64,000 nucleotides of DNA from Candidatus Streptomyces philanthi (GCA_018114805.1 CP073042.1:496001-560000), one strand, 5' to 3'. Counted from the stretch's first letter, positions 1-9,367 are shown. The notes: a model not told the origin generated them from the letters alone. Numbers and translations are program-made.

Positions 1-426
1 AAGGGGCGCGAGCAGTTCAGGCCGGTGGCGCCGACGGTGCTCGCCGAGCGGGCGCCCGACCTCTTCGACGGGCCGCTGCCCAGCCCGTACATGCTCTTCG
101 TGCACGACGTGGCGCCGCAGTGGCGCGAGCGGATCCCGGCCGTGGTGCACGTGGACGGCACCGCCCGCATCCAGACCGTCGACGCGACCACCGAACCGCT
201 GATGGCCCGGATGCTGGCCGCCTTCGAGCGGCGCACGCGCCTGCCCGTGGTCGTCAACACCAGCCTCAACACGGCCGGCCGGCCCATGGTCGACGACCCG
301 CGCGACGCGCTGGAGTGCTTCGGCTCCGCGCCCGTCGACCTGCTGGCCATAGGGCCGTTCGTGGTACGCCGCGGGGACTTCTTCGCCGCGCGGCGCGAGG
401 AGGCGGCGGCCTCGGCCGGGCAGAAT
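1..426 (+). CDS. Carbamoyltransferase, C-terminal fragment (open at left edge)
   Basis: Frame 1 is open from base 1. The residues match the C-terminal domain of NodU/CmcH-type O-carbamoyltransferases, which use carbamoyl phosphate to decorate sugars or antibiotics: the FRPVAPTVL segment, PSPYMLFVHDV, then VVNTSLNTAGRP and the DPRDALECF helix. Similarity ends near base 410 (RRGDFFAARRE). No stop codon follows there; the frame runs on to a TGA at 760-762 only as read-through across the next gene, so the natural end has been lost at a junction. Its place beside heptose and glycosyltransferase genes suggests it modifies the same cell-surface glycan. The family is clear from what is present; the catalytic N-terminal part lies outside the window. 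Confidence 0.8.
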
Positions 427-430
427 CGCG

Positions 431-1227
431 TTCGGCTGCGCGGGCGGGCCCGCCGCGGCGCGCAACATCGGCTGGCGCGCCGCCCGCGAGCCGTGGGTGG
501 TCTCCCTCGACGACGACGTCACCCCCTCCTCCGGCTGGGCCACGGCGCTCGCCGCCGACCTGGCCGCCGCGACGCCCGGCACGGCCGCCGTCACCGCCCG
601 GATCGCCGTGCCGCTGCCCGCCGACCGCCGGCCGACGGACTGGGAGCGCGGCACCGCCGGCCTGGCCACGGCGCGTTGGATCACCGCCGACATGGCCTGC
701 CGCACCGCCGCGCTGCGGGCCGTGGAGGGCTTCGACGAGCGGTTCCGGCGCGCCTTCCGTGAGGAAGCCGACCTGGCGCTGCGGATGGTCTCGGCCGGCT
801 GGGAGATCGCGACCGGCCGTCGCACCACCACCCATCCGGTGCGGCCGGCCGACCGCCTGGTGTCGCTGCGCGCGCAGGCCGGCAACGCCGACGACGTGCT
901 GATGACCCGGTTGCACAGCCGCTCTGGTGGCGGCGGGCCGACGCGCCGCGCTGGCCTCGGTGGCCTGCGCGCTGGCCGGCCGCCGCCGGCTGGGGCGCGC
1001 TGTGGGGCCTTGGTACCGCCGAGTTCGCCTGGGCCCGCGTCGCGCCCGGCCCGCGCACCGGTGACGAGGTCGCCACGATGGCGCTGACCAGCCCGCTGAT
1101 CCCGCCGCTGGCCAGCTACCACTGGCTGCGCGGCCTCGTGCGCCACCGCGCGGCGCGCCCGCTGCCGCCCGGACGCCCGCCCACCGCCGCGCACCAGCCA
1201 GCCCGGCCGCGCGCCGAGCGGGTGTAG
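431..1227 (+). pseudogene. GT2 glycosyltransferase fragment, lacking its start and frameshifted
   Basis: In frame 2 from about 431 the translation reads GPAAARNIGWRAAREPWVV then SLDDDV, the classic GT2 stretch ending in the DxD-type metal/nucleotide-sugar site, and later GFDERFRRAFREEADLALR. The first 60-70 residues that normally carry the nucleotide-binding strand are absent: homology begins in mid-domain about 20 bases after the carbamoyltransferase stops. The frame then breaks between about 911 and 960, and the C-terminal part (GTAEFAWARVAPGPR, then LTSPLIPPLASYHWLRG) continues in frame 1 to the TAG at 1225-1227. A deletion at the 5' junction plus at least one indel makes this non-functional as read. 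Confidence 0.7.
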
Positions 1228-1324
1228 CCGATGGGCATCCACACCAGCGACCCGCACGCGCCGCCCCCTCTCGCCCCTCCCCGAAGGCGGCCCCGGCGGG
1301 CCGTGGATCACCCCCCGCGACGGC

Positions 1325-1901
1325 GTGCCGCCCACCCACGTGCCGCGCGACGCGGAGGGCGCCGGGCTGCCGCAGGCGGTGCTCTTCGACCGGGACGGGA
1401 CGCTGGTCGTCGACGTGCCGTACAACGGCGACCCGCGGCGGGTGCGTCCGGTGCAGACGGCCGGGGCGGCGGTGGAGGCCGTGCGCGCGCTGGGCATCCC
1501 GGTGGGGGTGGTCAGCAACCAGTCGGGGCTGGCCCGGGGGCTGTTGACGCGCGCGCAGGTGAGCGCCGTGCACCGGCGGGTGGAGCGCCTGCTCGGTCCG
1601 TTCGACGTGTGGGCGGTGTGCCCGCACGGGCCCGACGACGGCTGCGGCTGCCGCAAGCCCGCGCCGGGCCTGGTGTTCGCCGCCTGCGAGCGGCTGGGCG
1701 CCGACCCCGCCCGCTACGCGGTCATCGGCGACATCGGGCGACGTGGCGGCGGCCCGCGCCGCGGGCGCGCGCGGCGTGCTCGTGCCCACCCCGGTCAGCC
1801 TGCCCGCCGAGACGACGGCGGCCGACGAGCGGGCGAGCGACCTGCTGGCGGCCGTGCGGCTGGTGACCGCCCCGACGCGACCGGCGGGAGGCGCCGCATG
1901 A
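1325..1901 (+). CDS. gmhB: D-glycero-D-manno-heptose 1,7-bisphosphate 7-phosphatase (HAD-IIIA), frameshifted
   Basis: HAD phosphatase of the histidinol-phosphatase/GmhB type, which removes the 7-phosphate in the ADP-heptose pathway. Motif I is FDRDGTLV, motif II is VVSNQSGLARG, and the family's zinc loop appears as CPHGPDDGCGCRKPAPG. Motif IV begins (YAVIGDIG) but the frame breaks at about 1735-1742; the expected DVAAARAAGARGVLVPTP continues one frame over and ends at a TGA at 1899-1901 that overlaps the next ATG (ATGA). GTG 1325 is the best in-frame start; an upstream ATG at 1231 in another frame suggests a second indel and a longer N-terminus. Its company with gmhA and hldE supports the assignment. 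Confidence 0.75.
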
Positions 1902-3028
1902 GCGACCTGCCCCGCACCCTGGTCGTCCGCCTGGACAGCGCCGGCGATGTGCTGTTGGCCGGGCCCGCCGTGCGGGCCGCCGCGGCCGGCTCCTCGTACA
2001 CCGCGCTGCTGTGCGGTCCACTCGGCGAGCGGGCCGCGCGCCTGCTTCCCGGTGTGGACGAGGTGTTGGTGCACGAGGCGCCGTGGGTGGGCCTCGACCC
2101 CGCGCCGGTCTCCCCGCGGCGGACCGCCGCACTGGTGGACGCGGTGGCGGCCGGCCGCTTCGACCGGGCGCTGGTCCTCGTCTCGTTCCACCAGAGCCCG
2201 CTGCCGGCCGCGCTGTTGCTCAAGCTGGCCGGGGTGGGCTGGATCGCGGCGGACAGCGTGGACTACCCCGGCTCGCTGCTCGCCCTGCGCCACCAGCGGG
2301 CGCCGCACCGGCACGAGGCCGAGGCCGGGCTCGACCTCGCCCGGGCGGCGGGGTTCGCGCTGCCGTCCGGCGACGACGGCCGGCTGCGCGTGCTGACGCC
2401 GCCACCGGCGGCGGAGCTGACCGGCACCGAGCCGTACGTCGTCTTCCACCCCGGCGCCGCCGTGCCCGCCCGCGCGCTCTCCCCCGAGCGGGCGGCCCGG
2501 GTCGCCGCCGCGCTGGCCGCCGCCGCGCACCGCCTGGTCGTCACCGGCGGCCCCGGCGAGCGGGCGCTGACCGCTCGGGTCGCCGGGGACCACTCGCTGG
2601 ACCTCGGCGGCGCGACGGACCTGCGCCAACTGGCCGGGGCGCGGGCCGCCGTCGTGGGCAACACCGGGCCCGCGCACCTGGCCGCCGCCGTCGGTACGCA
2701 CGTCGCCTGCCTGTTCGCGCCGGTGGTGCCGGCCCGACTGTGGCGGCCGTACGGGGTGCCGCACGTGCTGCTGGGGCAGCGGGACGCGCCGTGCGCCGAC
2801 ACCCGGGCGCGCCGGTGCCCGGTGCCCGGCCACCCGTGCCTGGACGGGGTGACCGACACCGCCGTGGTCTCCGCCGTCGACGCGCTGGTCAGCGGCGGTC
2901 CGCCGGAGGGCCGACTCGCCACCGAACCCGACCGAGGGGCGATCGTACGAACATCCTGCTGTGGCACGTGCACGGCTCGTGGACCACCGCCTTTGTGCAG
3001 GGCCCGCACACGTACCTGGTCCCCGTGA
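1898..3028 (+). CDS. GT9 family heptosyltransferase-like glycosyltransferase
   Basis: Starts at an ATG overlapping the gmhB stop (translational coupling). The fold of ADP-heptose:LPS heptosyltransferases is visible: TLVVRLDSAGDVLLAGPAVR at the N-terminus, VVFHPGAAVPARALSPER starting the C-terminal Rossmann domain, VTGGPGE, and the nucleotide-sugar site VVGNTGPAHLAAAVGTHV followed by LFAPVVPARLWRPYG. It probably transfers a heptose (or related ADP-sugar) to a secreted glycan or secondary metabolite. The frame stays open about 80 bases into the next gene, so the real end is probably near 2945 and a base change has removed the stop. About 350 residues is normal for GT9. Confidence 0.82.
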   Translation: MSDLPRTLVVRLDSAGDVLLAGPAVRAAAAGSSYTALLCGPLGERAARLLPGVDEVLVHEAPWVGLDPAPVSPRRTAALVDAVAAGRFDRALVLVSFHQSPLPAALLLKLAGVGWIAADSVDYPGSLLALRHQRAPHRHEAEAGLDLARAAGFALPSGDDGRLRVLTPPPAAELTGTEPYVVFHPGAAVPARALSPERAARVAAALAAAAHRLVVTGGPGERALTARVAGDHSLDLGGATDLRQLAGARAAVVGNTGPAHLAAAVGTHVACLFAPVVPARLWRPYGVPHVLLGQRDAPCADTRARRCPVPGHPCLDGVTDTAVVSAVDALVSGGPPEGRLATEPDRGAIVRTSCCGTCTARGPPPLCRARTRTWSP

Positions 3029-3913
3029 CCGAGGACCGCGGGCCCGACGGGCTGAGGCGGGCACGCACCTTCCGCTGGCCGGAGTCGGTGCGCGAGCGGA
3101 CCCCGGCGCAACTGCGGGAGGACCCCGTCGACCTGGTGGTCCTCCAGCGCCCGCACGAGGAGGCGCTGGCCGAGCGGTGGCTCGGCGGGCGCCGGCCCGG
3201 CCGCGACGTCCCGGCCGTCTACCTGGAGCACAACGCGCCGCACGGGGCCATGCCGGACACCCGGCACCCGTGCGCCGACCGCGACGACCTGACGCTGGTG
3301 CACGTCACCCACTTCAACCGGCTGTTCTGGGACAGCGGGACGACGCCGACCACCGTCATCGAGCACGGCGTCGTCGACCCCGGGCACCGCTACAGCGGCC
3401 ACCTCGAACAGGCCGCCGTCGTCGTCAACGAGCCCGTCCGATGCGGTCGCACCACCGGCACCGACCTGCTCCCGGCCCTGTCCCGGGCCGCGCCGCTGAG
3501 CGTGTTCGGGATGGGCACCGAGGGGCTCGCCGACCAGCTCGGGTTGCCCGCCGACCGCTGCCGCGCGGCCGACCTCCCGCAGGAGGCGTTGCACGACGCG
3601 ATGGCCGCCTGCCGCCTGTACCTGCACCCGGTGCGCTGGACCTCGCTCGGCCTGTCCCTGCTGGAGGCCATGCACCTGGGCATGCCGGTGGTGGCGCTGG
3701 CCACCACCGAGGCGGTGCTGGCGGTGCCGCCGGGCGCCGGGACGCTGTCCACGCGGCCCGAGGAACTGGCCGAAGCGGCCCGCGGCTACCTCGCCGACCC
3801 GGCCGCCGCGGCCGAGGACGGCGCGCGCCCGGCAGGCGGCGCTCGCCCGGTACGGACTCAAACGCTTCCTCTACGACTGGGAGCAAGTGACAGCGGAGGT
3901 GGTGACCCGATGA
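2947..3913 (+). CDS. GT4-type glycosyltransferase, frameshifted near its end
   Basis: Begins (T)NILLWHVHGSWTTAFVQG and includes VVLQRPHEAEL-like VVLQRPHEEALAERWL, VYLEHNAPHG, and a C-terminal nucleotide-sugar domain with YLHPVRWTSLGLSLLEAMHL and GMPVVALATTEA, the E-x7-E-like region of GT-B enzymes. No ATG or GTG sits at the expected N-terminus; codon 2947-2949 is ACG where a start would be expected, so either the start is non-standard or one base is wrong. The frame breaks at about 3820: the tail ARQAALARYGLKRFLYDWEQ continues in another frame and ends with a TGA at 3911-3913 that overlaps the next ATG. Acceptor unknown; the context suggests the heptose-containing glycan. Confidence 0.72.
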
Positions 3914-5148
3914 ACGCCGTCGAGCAGGCCCGTGGACTGTCCATCGCACTCGTCTCCGAGCACGCGAGTCCGCTCGCGGTGTTGGGCGGCGTGGACGCGG
4001 GCGGCCAGAACGTGCATGTCGCCCAGTTGGCCGGGGCGCTCACCCACCGGGGCCACCGGGTGACCGTCTACACCCGCAAGGACGCGGCCGACCTGCCGGG
4101 CCGGGTGCTCCTGCGGCCCGGCGTGGAGGTGCGGCACGTGCCGGCCGGGCCGGACCGACAACTCCCGAAGGACGAACTCCTCCCGTACATGCATGAGTTC
4201 GGCCGCTTCCTGGCCCGCGAATGGCAGCGGCAGCCCCCGGACGTGGCGCACTCCCACTTCTGGATGTCGGGCCTCGCCGCCCTGGCCGCCTGCCGCGAGC
4301 TGGACCTGCCGCTGGCCCACACGTACCACGCGCTGGGCACCGTCAAGCGCCGCCACCAACGCGAGTGCGACACCAGCCCGGCCGAGCGCGTGGGCTGCGA
4401 GACGGAGCTGGGCGAGGGCTGCGACCGGGTCATCGCCACGTGTCGGGACGAGGTCGCCGAGCTGGTGGCGATGGGCGTGCCCGCGCACCGGGTGACGGTG
4501 GTGCCCTGCGGCGTCGACCCGGACCGCTTCACCCCCTGGGGGCCGGTCGCGGATCGCGGCGGCCACCGGCACCTGCTGGTCCAGATCGGCCGCCTGGTGC
4601 CGCGCAAGGGCGCCGCCGTCTCCATCGCGGCCCTGACGCACGTGCCCGACGCCGAGTTGGTCATCGCCGGCGAGCCGCCGCCCGAACGGGTGGAACAGGA
4701 CCCCGAGGTGCGCCGGCTGCGGGCGCTGGCCCGCGCGGCCGGCGTCGCCGACCGGGTGCGCTTCGTCGGGGGCCTGCCGCGCGCGGAGGTGCCGGCGCTG
4801 CTGCGGGCGGCCGACGTGGTGCTGTGCCCGGCCGCGTACGAGCCATTCGGCATCGTGCCGCTGGAGGCGATGGGGTGCGGCACACCCGTGGTCGCCAGCG
4901 CCATCGGCGGGCAACTGGACACCGTGACCGACCCGAGCACCGGTCGCCTGGTGCCGCCGGGCGACCCGGTCGCCCTGGGGCGGGCCGTCGCCGAGTTGCT
5001 GCGCGCCCCGTCCCTGCGCGCCGCCTGCGGGGCGGCCGGGCGACGGCGCGTGCTGACCCGGTACGGCTGGGGTCAGGTCGCCGCGGCCACCGAGGCCGTC
5101 TACCGGGAGACCCTGGCCCACCGCCCGGCCGTGCCCAAGGTCGCCTGA
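3910..5148 (+). CDS. GT4 family glycosyltransferase (MshA/sucrose-synthase-like)
   Basis: Intact 412-residue GT-B enzyme. The N-terminal domain has SEHASPLAVLGGVDAGGQNV, the glycine-rich loop shared by MshA and sucrose-phosphate synthases, and AHSHFWMSGLAAL. The C-terminal domain has LVQIGRLVPRKG and CPAAYEPFGIVPLEAMGCG, the E-x7-E motif holding the sugar nucleotide. The start is the ATG of an ATGA overlap with the preceding transferase, so the pair is translationally coupled. The gene lies inside the heptose operon, so it is more likely to build a cell-surface or exported glycan than mycothiol; the donor cannot be read from sequence. Confidence 0.88.
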   Translation: MNAVEQARGLSIALVSEHASPLAVLGGVDAGGQNVHVAQLAGALTHRGHRVTVYTRKDAADLPGRVLLRPGVEVRHVPAGPDRQLPKDELLPYMHEFGRFLAREWQRQPPDVAHSHFWMSGLAALAACRELDLPLAHTYHALGTVKRRHQRECDTSPAERVGCETELGEGCDRVIATCRDEVAELVAMGVPAHRVTVVPCGVDPDRFTPWGPVADRGGHRHLLVQIGRLVPRKGAAVSIAALTHVPDAELVIAGEPPPERVEQDPEVRRLRALARAAGVADRVRFVGGLPRAEVPALLRAADVVLCPAAYEPFGIVPLEAMGCGTPVVASAIGGQLDTVTDPSTGRLVPPGDPVALGRAVAELLRAPSLRAACGAAGRRRVLTRYGWGQVAAATEAVYRETLAHRPAVPKVA

Positions 5149-5244
5149 CCGCCCACCGGAACGCATGTCCGGCGCCCGAACGAGACCGAGAGCGAAGGGA
5201 GGCGCGGGCCCGCCGCGCGCACCGCGCGCTCGCCCGATCCCACC

Positions 5245-5898
5245 ATGAGCGATGTCAGCGACGTTCACGAGAACGTACACGCCCACTGCCAGTCCCTCCA
5301 GGGGGCGCTGCTCCGCTTCCGCCGCCGCGGCCTGCGCGACGTCGCCGACTGGGGCGGCCAACTCGCCGCGCTGCTGCCGGTCGGCGGCCGGCTGCTGGCA
5401 GCCGGCAACGGCGGCAGCGCCGCCCAGGCCCAGCACCTGACCGCCAAACTGGTGGGCCGCTACCGGCAGGAGCGCTCCGCCTACTCGGCCATCGCGCTGC
5501 ACGCCGACACCTCCAGCGTGACCGCCATCGGCAACGACTACGGCTTCGAACAGGTCTTCGCCCGCCAGGTGGCCGCGCACGGCCGGCCCGGCGACGTGTT
5601 GCTGCTGCTGTCCACGTCGGGGCGCAGCCAGAACCTGTTGACCGCCGCCGAGGCCGGCCGGGCCGCCGGGCTGCGGGTGTGGGCGCTGACCGGGCCCGCG
5701 CCCAACCCGCTGGCCCGCGCCGCGCACGAGGTGGTGGCCGTCCAGGCGGAGAGCACGGCCACTGTCCAGGAGGCCCACCTGGTGGCCGTGCACCTGCTGT
5801 GCGAGAGCTTCGACTCCGCGCGGGCCCGGCACCGCGCGCCCGGCGCGGCGGGCTCCGCCCTGGAGGCGGCCGGGGCCCGCCGGGAGCGCCCGCTGTGA
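5245..5898 (+). CDS. gmhA: Sedoheptulose 7-phosphate isomerase (SIS domain)
   Basis: Intact 217-residue SIS-domain protein that converts sedoheptulose 7-phosphate to D-glycero-D-manno-heptose 7-phosphate, the first step of ADP-heptose synthesis. Visible features are LLAAGNGGSAAQAQHLTAKL (phosphate loop and a GmhA metal-site His), IGNDYGFEQVFARQV, LLLLSTSGRSQNLL (second SIS serine loop) and EAHLVAVHLLCESFD with the C-terminal catalytic Glu/His. ATG 5245 fits the family; its ribosome site is weak. It is followed within 35 bases by hldE, so the two are probably cotranscribed. Confidence 0.9.
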   Translation: MSDVSDVHENVHAHCQSLQGALLRFRRRGLRDVADWGGQLAALLPVGGRLLAAGNGGSAAQAQHLTAKLVGRYRQERSAYSAIALHADTSSVTAIGNDYGFEQVFARQVAAHGRPGDVLLLLSTSGRSQNLLTAAEAGRAAGLRVWALTGPAPNPLARAAHEVVAVQAESTATVQEAHLVAVHLLCESFDSARARHRAPGAAGSALEAAGARRERPL

Positions 5899-5931
5899 CC
5901 ACGAACCGCTGTGACCGCGAAGGAGGTTCCC

Positions 5932-7336
5932 GTGAGCACCCGAGCCCCGCTCCTCGTCGTCGGTGACGCCCTGCTCGACCAGGACATCGACGGCGACGTC
6001 ACCACCTGGCCCCGGACGCCCCGGCCCCGGTGGTGGACGTCACCGACGACCGCAGCCGCCCCGGCGGCGCCGGTCTGGCCGCCGCGGTGGCCGCCCGCGA
6101 CGGCCGGGAGGTCACCCTGGTCACCGCGCTCGGCCAGGACCCGGCCAGTCAGGCGGTGCGCGAGGCCCTGTCCGGCCGGGTGCGCCTGGTCGAACTCCCG
6201 CTGCACGGCAGCGCCTGCCCGTCAAGACGCGGGTGCGGGCGGCCAGCCGGCCGCTGGTGCGCGTGGACCGGGGCGGGGGCAGCTGCGGCGAGCCGGGCGA
6301 CGCGGTGCGCTGACCGCTGGCCAGCGGTCAGCCGCTGCTGGTAGCCGACTACGGGCGGGGCACCGCGGACGCCGTACGGGCCGAACTGGCGCGGGCAGCC
6401 GCGCGGGCACCGCTGCTGTGGGACCCGCACCCGCGCGGTGGCGCCCCCGTCCCGGGGGCGCGGCTGGCCACGCCCAACGCGGCGGAGGCCCGCGCGCTGT
6501 GTCCGCGCGACGACGCCTCGCTGCGCGCCGACGCCGCGCGGAGCGCCTGGCTGGCCCACCGCTGGCAGGCGGCGGCCGTGGCCGTCACGCTGGGCGAGCG
6601 CGGGCGCTGCTGGTGGAGGCGAGCAGCGACCGGCCGATGCTGGTGCCCGCGCCCTACCGCGCCCAGGGCGACCCGTGCGGCGCCGGCAACTGCTTCGCCG
6701 CGGCCACCGCCGGCGCGCTGGCCGACGGCGCGCTCCCGGAGGAGGCCGTGCAGCGCAGGGTCGCGGAGGCGGCGGCCTTCGTCGCCGCGGGCGGCGCGGG
6801 CGCGGGCGACCTGTGGGAGGCCTCGCCGACGCCTCCCACCGAGGCCCGACGCTCCGTGGACGCCTTCGAGTTGGCCGCGTCGGTGCGCGCCGCCGGTGGG
6901 ACGGTGGTGGCCACCGGCGGCTGCTTCGACCTGCTGCACGCCGGACACGTGGGGCTGTTGGAGAGCGCGCGCCGGATAGGGGACTGCCTGATCGTGTGCG
7001 TCAACTCCGACGAGTACATCGCCCGCCTCAAGGGCCCGGGGCGCCCGCTGACCCCCGTCGCCGACCGGGTGCGGGTGCTGTCCGGGCTCGGCAGCGTGGA
7101 CGCGGTCGCCGTGTTCGGTGAGACCACCCCCGAGCCGCTGCTGCGCGAGCTGCGGCCCGACCTGTGGGTCAAGGGCGGCGACTACTCCGTGGACGCCCTG
7201 CCGGAGGCCGCCGCCCTGCGCGAGTGGGGCGGCCAGGCGCTGGTCCTGCCCTACTTCGACGGCCACTCCACCCTCGCTCGCCGACCGCACGGCCCGCTCG
7301 GCGGCCCGCGCAGCCGCCGGGGAGCCGCGCCGGTGA
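5932..7336 (+). CDS. hldE: Bifunctional heptose 7-phosphate kinase / heptose 1-phosphate adenylyltransferase, kinase half disrupted
   Basis: GTG 5932 follows a strong AAGGAGG. The N-terminal PfkB-type kinase domain starts LLVVGDALLDQDIDGDV, but is spread over frames 1, 3, 2 and 1 with breaks at about 6005, 6222 and 6603 and an in-frame TGA at 6311-6313; recognisable pieces are SRPGGAGLAAAVAARDG, LLVADYGRG and YRAQGDPCGAGNCFAAATA (the anion-hole/catalytic Asp loop). The C-terminal cytidylyltransferase-fold domain is continuous: VVATGGCFDLLHAGHVGLLE (HxGH motif), SDEYIARLKGPGRPL and WVKGGDY. A last break near 7270 restores a TGA at 7334-7336 overlapping the next GTG. The intact enzyme would phosphorylate C1 and then make ADP-heptose. 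Confidence 0.8.
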
Positions 7337-8391
7337 CCGGCCGGCCGCGGGCCGGCGCCACGGCCGGCCGCCCCGTCGCGGGGCCCGGACCGGACACCGG
7401 CGGGCGCGCCACGGCTGGCCCCGGCGCTGGCACCGGCCACGTGCTGGTGCTGCGCGCCCTGGGCCTGGGCGACCGGTTGATCGCACTGCCCGCGCTGCGG
7501 GCGGTGCGCCGGGGGCTGCCGGGCCGGCGGCTGGTGCTCGCCGCGCCCGGCAGGGCCGTGCCCCGCCGCCTCGACTGGAGCGGGCCGCCCCCCGAGGTCG
7601 CGATCGACCTGCACGGCAACGGCCCGCCCAGCCACCTACTGCTCGACCGGCTGCGCCCGGGCCGGCTGTGGGCGTACGCGCACCCGGACACCCCGCACCT
7701 GCCGGGACCGGTGTGGCGCGCGGACGAGCACGAGCGGGACCGCTGGTGTCGGCTGATGAGCTGGTACGGGTTGCCGGCCGACCCGGCGGACCTGCGGCTG
7801 CCCGCCCCACCCGGACCCACCCCGGCCGCCGGCGCCGTCGTGCTGCACCCCGGCGCGGACGCCGCGGCCAGGCGCTGGCCGCCGGAGCGGTTCGCGGCGG
7901 TCACCGCCGCGCTACGCGCGCGGGGGCACCGCCTGGTGATCACCGCCGGGGCCGGGGAGGGCCCGCTGGCCGCCGAGGTCGCCGAGCGCGCCGGGCTGCC
8001 GCCCCAGGCGGTGTTCGGCGGCACCGCCGACGTGCCCTTCGACCGGCTCGCGGCCCTGGCGGCCGGCGCCCGGGCGGTCGTCGTCGGCGACACGGGACTG
8101 GCCCATCTGGCCACCGCCCTCGGCACCCCGTCCGTCGTCCTGTTCGGGCCTGTGTCGCCCGGCCTGTGGGGGTCGCCCCGCACCGCCCGGCACCGCGTCC
8201 TGTGGCACCCGCCCCCCGCCGGCGGACCGGACGGCGCGGCGGCCGATCCGCACCGGCCCAGCGACGCGCACGGCGCGCGGCCGGACGAGCGGTTGCTGCG
8301 CATCACCCCGGACGAGGTGCTGGGCGCGGTGCGCGCGCTCCTCGACACCGGGGCGCGCGGCCCGCTGGTCGCGGAGCCGGCGGTCTCGTGA
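7333..8391 (+). CDS. Second GT9 heptosyltransferase-like glycosyltransferase
   Basis: GTG 7333 overlaps the hldE stop by four bases. Continuous frame of 352 codons with HVLVLRALGLGDRLIALPAL, VAIDLHGNGPPSHLLLDRL, VVLHPGADAAARRWPPERF, LVITAGAGEG, and VVVGDTGLAHLATALGTPSV plus LFGPVSPGLWG, the signature of ADP-heptose transferases. Only about 15 residues separate the first Rossmann strands from VAIDLHGNG, shorter than usual, so a small in-frame deletion near 7560 is possible. The first 35 residues are a Gly/Ala/Pro-rich extension. Together with the GT9 gene at 1898 it gives the locus two candidate heptosyltransferases. Confidence 0.85.
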   Translation: MTGRPRAGATAGRPVAGPGPDTGGRATAGPGAGTGHVLVLRALGLGDRLIALPALRAVRRGLPGRRLVLAAPGRAVPRRLDWSGPPPEVAIDLHGNGPPSHLLLDRLRPGRLWAYAHPDTPHLPGPVWRADEHERDRWCRLMSWYGLPADPADLRLPAPPGPTPAAGAVVLHPGADAAARRWPPERFAAVTAALRARGHRLVITAGAGEGPLAAEVAERAGLPPQAVFGGTADVPFDRLAALAAGARAVVVGDTGLAHLATALGTPSVVLFGPVSPGLWGSPRTARHRVLWHPPPAGGPDGAAADPHRPSDAHGARPDERLLRITPDEVLGAVRALLDTGARGPLVAEPAVS

Positions 8392-9257
8392 GCGCCCGCC
8401 CGCCCCGCGTCGGCGTCGTGGTCATCACCCGCGACCGCCGCGAACGCATCCTCGACACGCTGCGCCGGTTGACGCGGCTGCCCGAGCGCCCACCGGTGGT
8501 CGTGGTGGACAACGGGTCGAGCGACAGCACCGCCGAGGCCGTGCGCCGGCGCTTCCCGCACGTACGCCTCGTAAGCCCGGGCCGCAATCTCGGCGCCGTG
8601 GGGCGCACGCACGGCGCGGCCGTGCTGAGCACCCCGTACGTGGCGTTCAGCGACGACGACTCGTGGTGGGAGCCCGACGCGTTGGACCGGGCGGCCGACC
8701 TGCTGGACGCGCACCCGCGACTGGCCCTGATCGCCGCCAGCACGCGGGTGGGCGCGGACGGCCTGCCCGACCCGATCAACGACGCGCTGTCCACCTCGCA
8801 GCTCGGCAGGGACGCGGACCTGCCGGGCCCCGCCGTGCTGGGCTTCCTGGCCTGCGCGGCCGTGGTGCGCCGCAGCGCGTTCCTCGACGTTGGCGGCTTC
8901 CACCCGGTGCTGCACTTCGGCGCGGAGGAGGCGCTGCTCGCGCTCGACCTCGACGCGCACGGGTGGGGCCTCGCGCGCTGCCCCGAGGTCGTGGCCCGAC
9001 ACCACCCGGACACCGGCCCCAGGCCAGGTCGCGAGGCCCGGGTGCGCCGCAACGTCGTACTCACGGCGTGGATGCGGCGGCCACTGCGCCACGCCGTCGG
9101 CCAGACGGCGCGCCTGCTCGCGGACGGCCTGCGGGACGCCGGGGCCAGGGCGACGCTGCGGGGCATCGCCCGGCACCTCCCGGCGGCCCTCGCCCACCGC
9201 CGCCGACTGGCGCCCCGGGTCGAGCGCCGGGTGCGACGCGTGGAGTCGGCGGCCTGA
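8388..9257 (+). CDS. GT2 family glycosyltransferase
   Basis: Intact, 289 residues, starting at a GTG that overlaps the previous stop (GTGA). Canonical GT2 layout: VGVVVITRDRRERILDTLR, VVVVDNGSSDSTAEAVRR (nucleotide binding), GRNLGAVGRTHGA, AFSDDDSWWEPDAL (DxD-type metal site) and a C-terminal GGFHPVLHFGAEEALLALDL acceptor region. The tail after about residue 215 is Arg-rich. This is a different, whole relative of the broken GT2 at 431-1227. It closes the coupled run of the heptose locus, so it probably adds a sugar to the same product. Confidence 0.87.
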   Translation: MSARPPRVGVVVITRDRRERILDTLRRLTRLPERPPVVVVDNGSSDSTAEAVRRRFPHVRLVSPGRNLGAVGRTHGAAVLSTPYVAFSDDDSWWEPDALDRAADLLDAHPRLALIAASTRVGADGLPDPINDALSTSQLGRDADLPGPAVLGFLACAAVVRRSAFLDVGGFHPVLHFGAEEALLALDLDAHGWGLARCPEVVARHHPDTGPRPGREARVRRNVVLTAWMRRPLRHAVGQTARLLADGLRDAGARATLRGIARHLPAALAHRRRLAPRVERRVRRVESAA

Positions 9258-9367
9258 GCCCGGGGCGGGGGCGGGCCGGGGGCCGGGGCGGCGCGGAGTG
9301 GTACGCGTCCGTGAACGGGGCCGCCCACACGGCGGTCGTCTCGGGTCCGGTCGGCATACTCTCCGAG

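Noticed and set aside
266..3064. A 932-codon minus-strand open frame, and similar long frames opposite the heptose, PP2C and methyltransferase genes
   Set aside because: In high-GC DNA the strand opposite a real gene is often open. These frames are Arg/Pro/Ala-rich, match no family and have no ribosome sites.
2011..5148. A single 1045-codon glycosyltransferase fusion
   Set aside because: It joins an out-of-frame stretch of the GT9 gene, the GT at 2947 and the GT4 at 3910. The ATGA overlap and family borders show separate genes linked only because an indel removed a stop.
5911..8391. An HldE-GT9 fusion protein
   Set aside because: The open frame results from an indel near 7270. The GTGA overlap at 7333 is the normal gene border.
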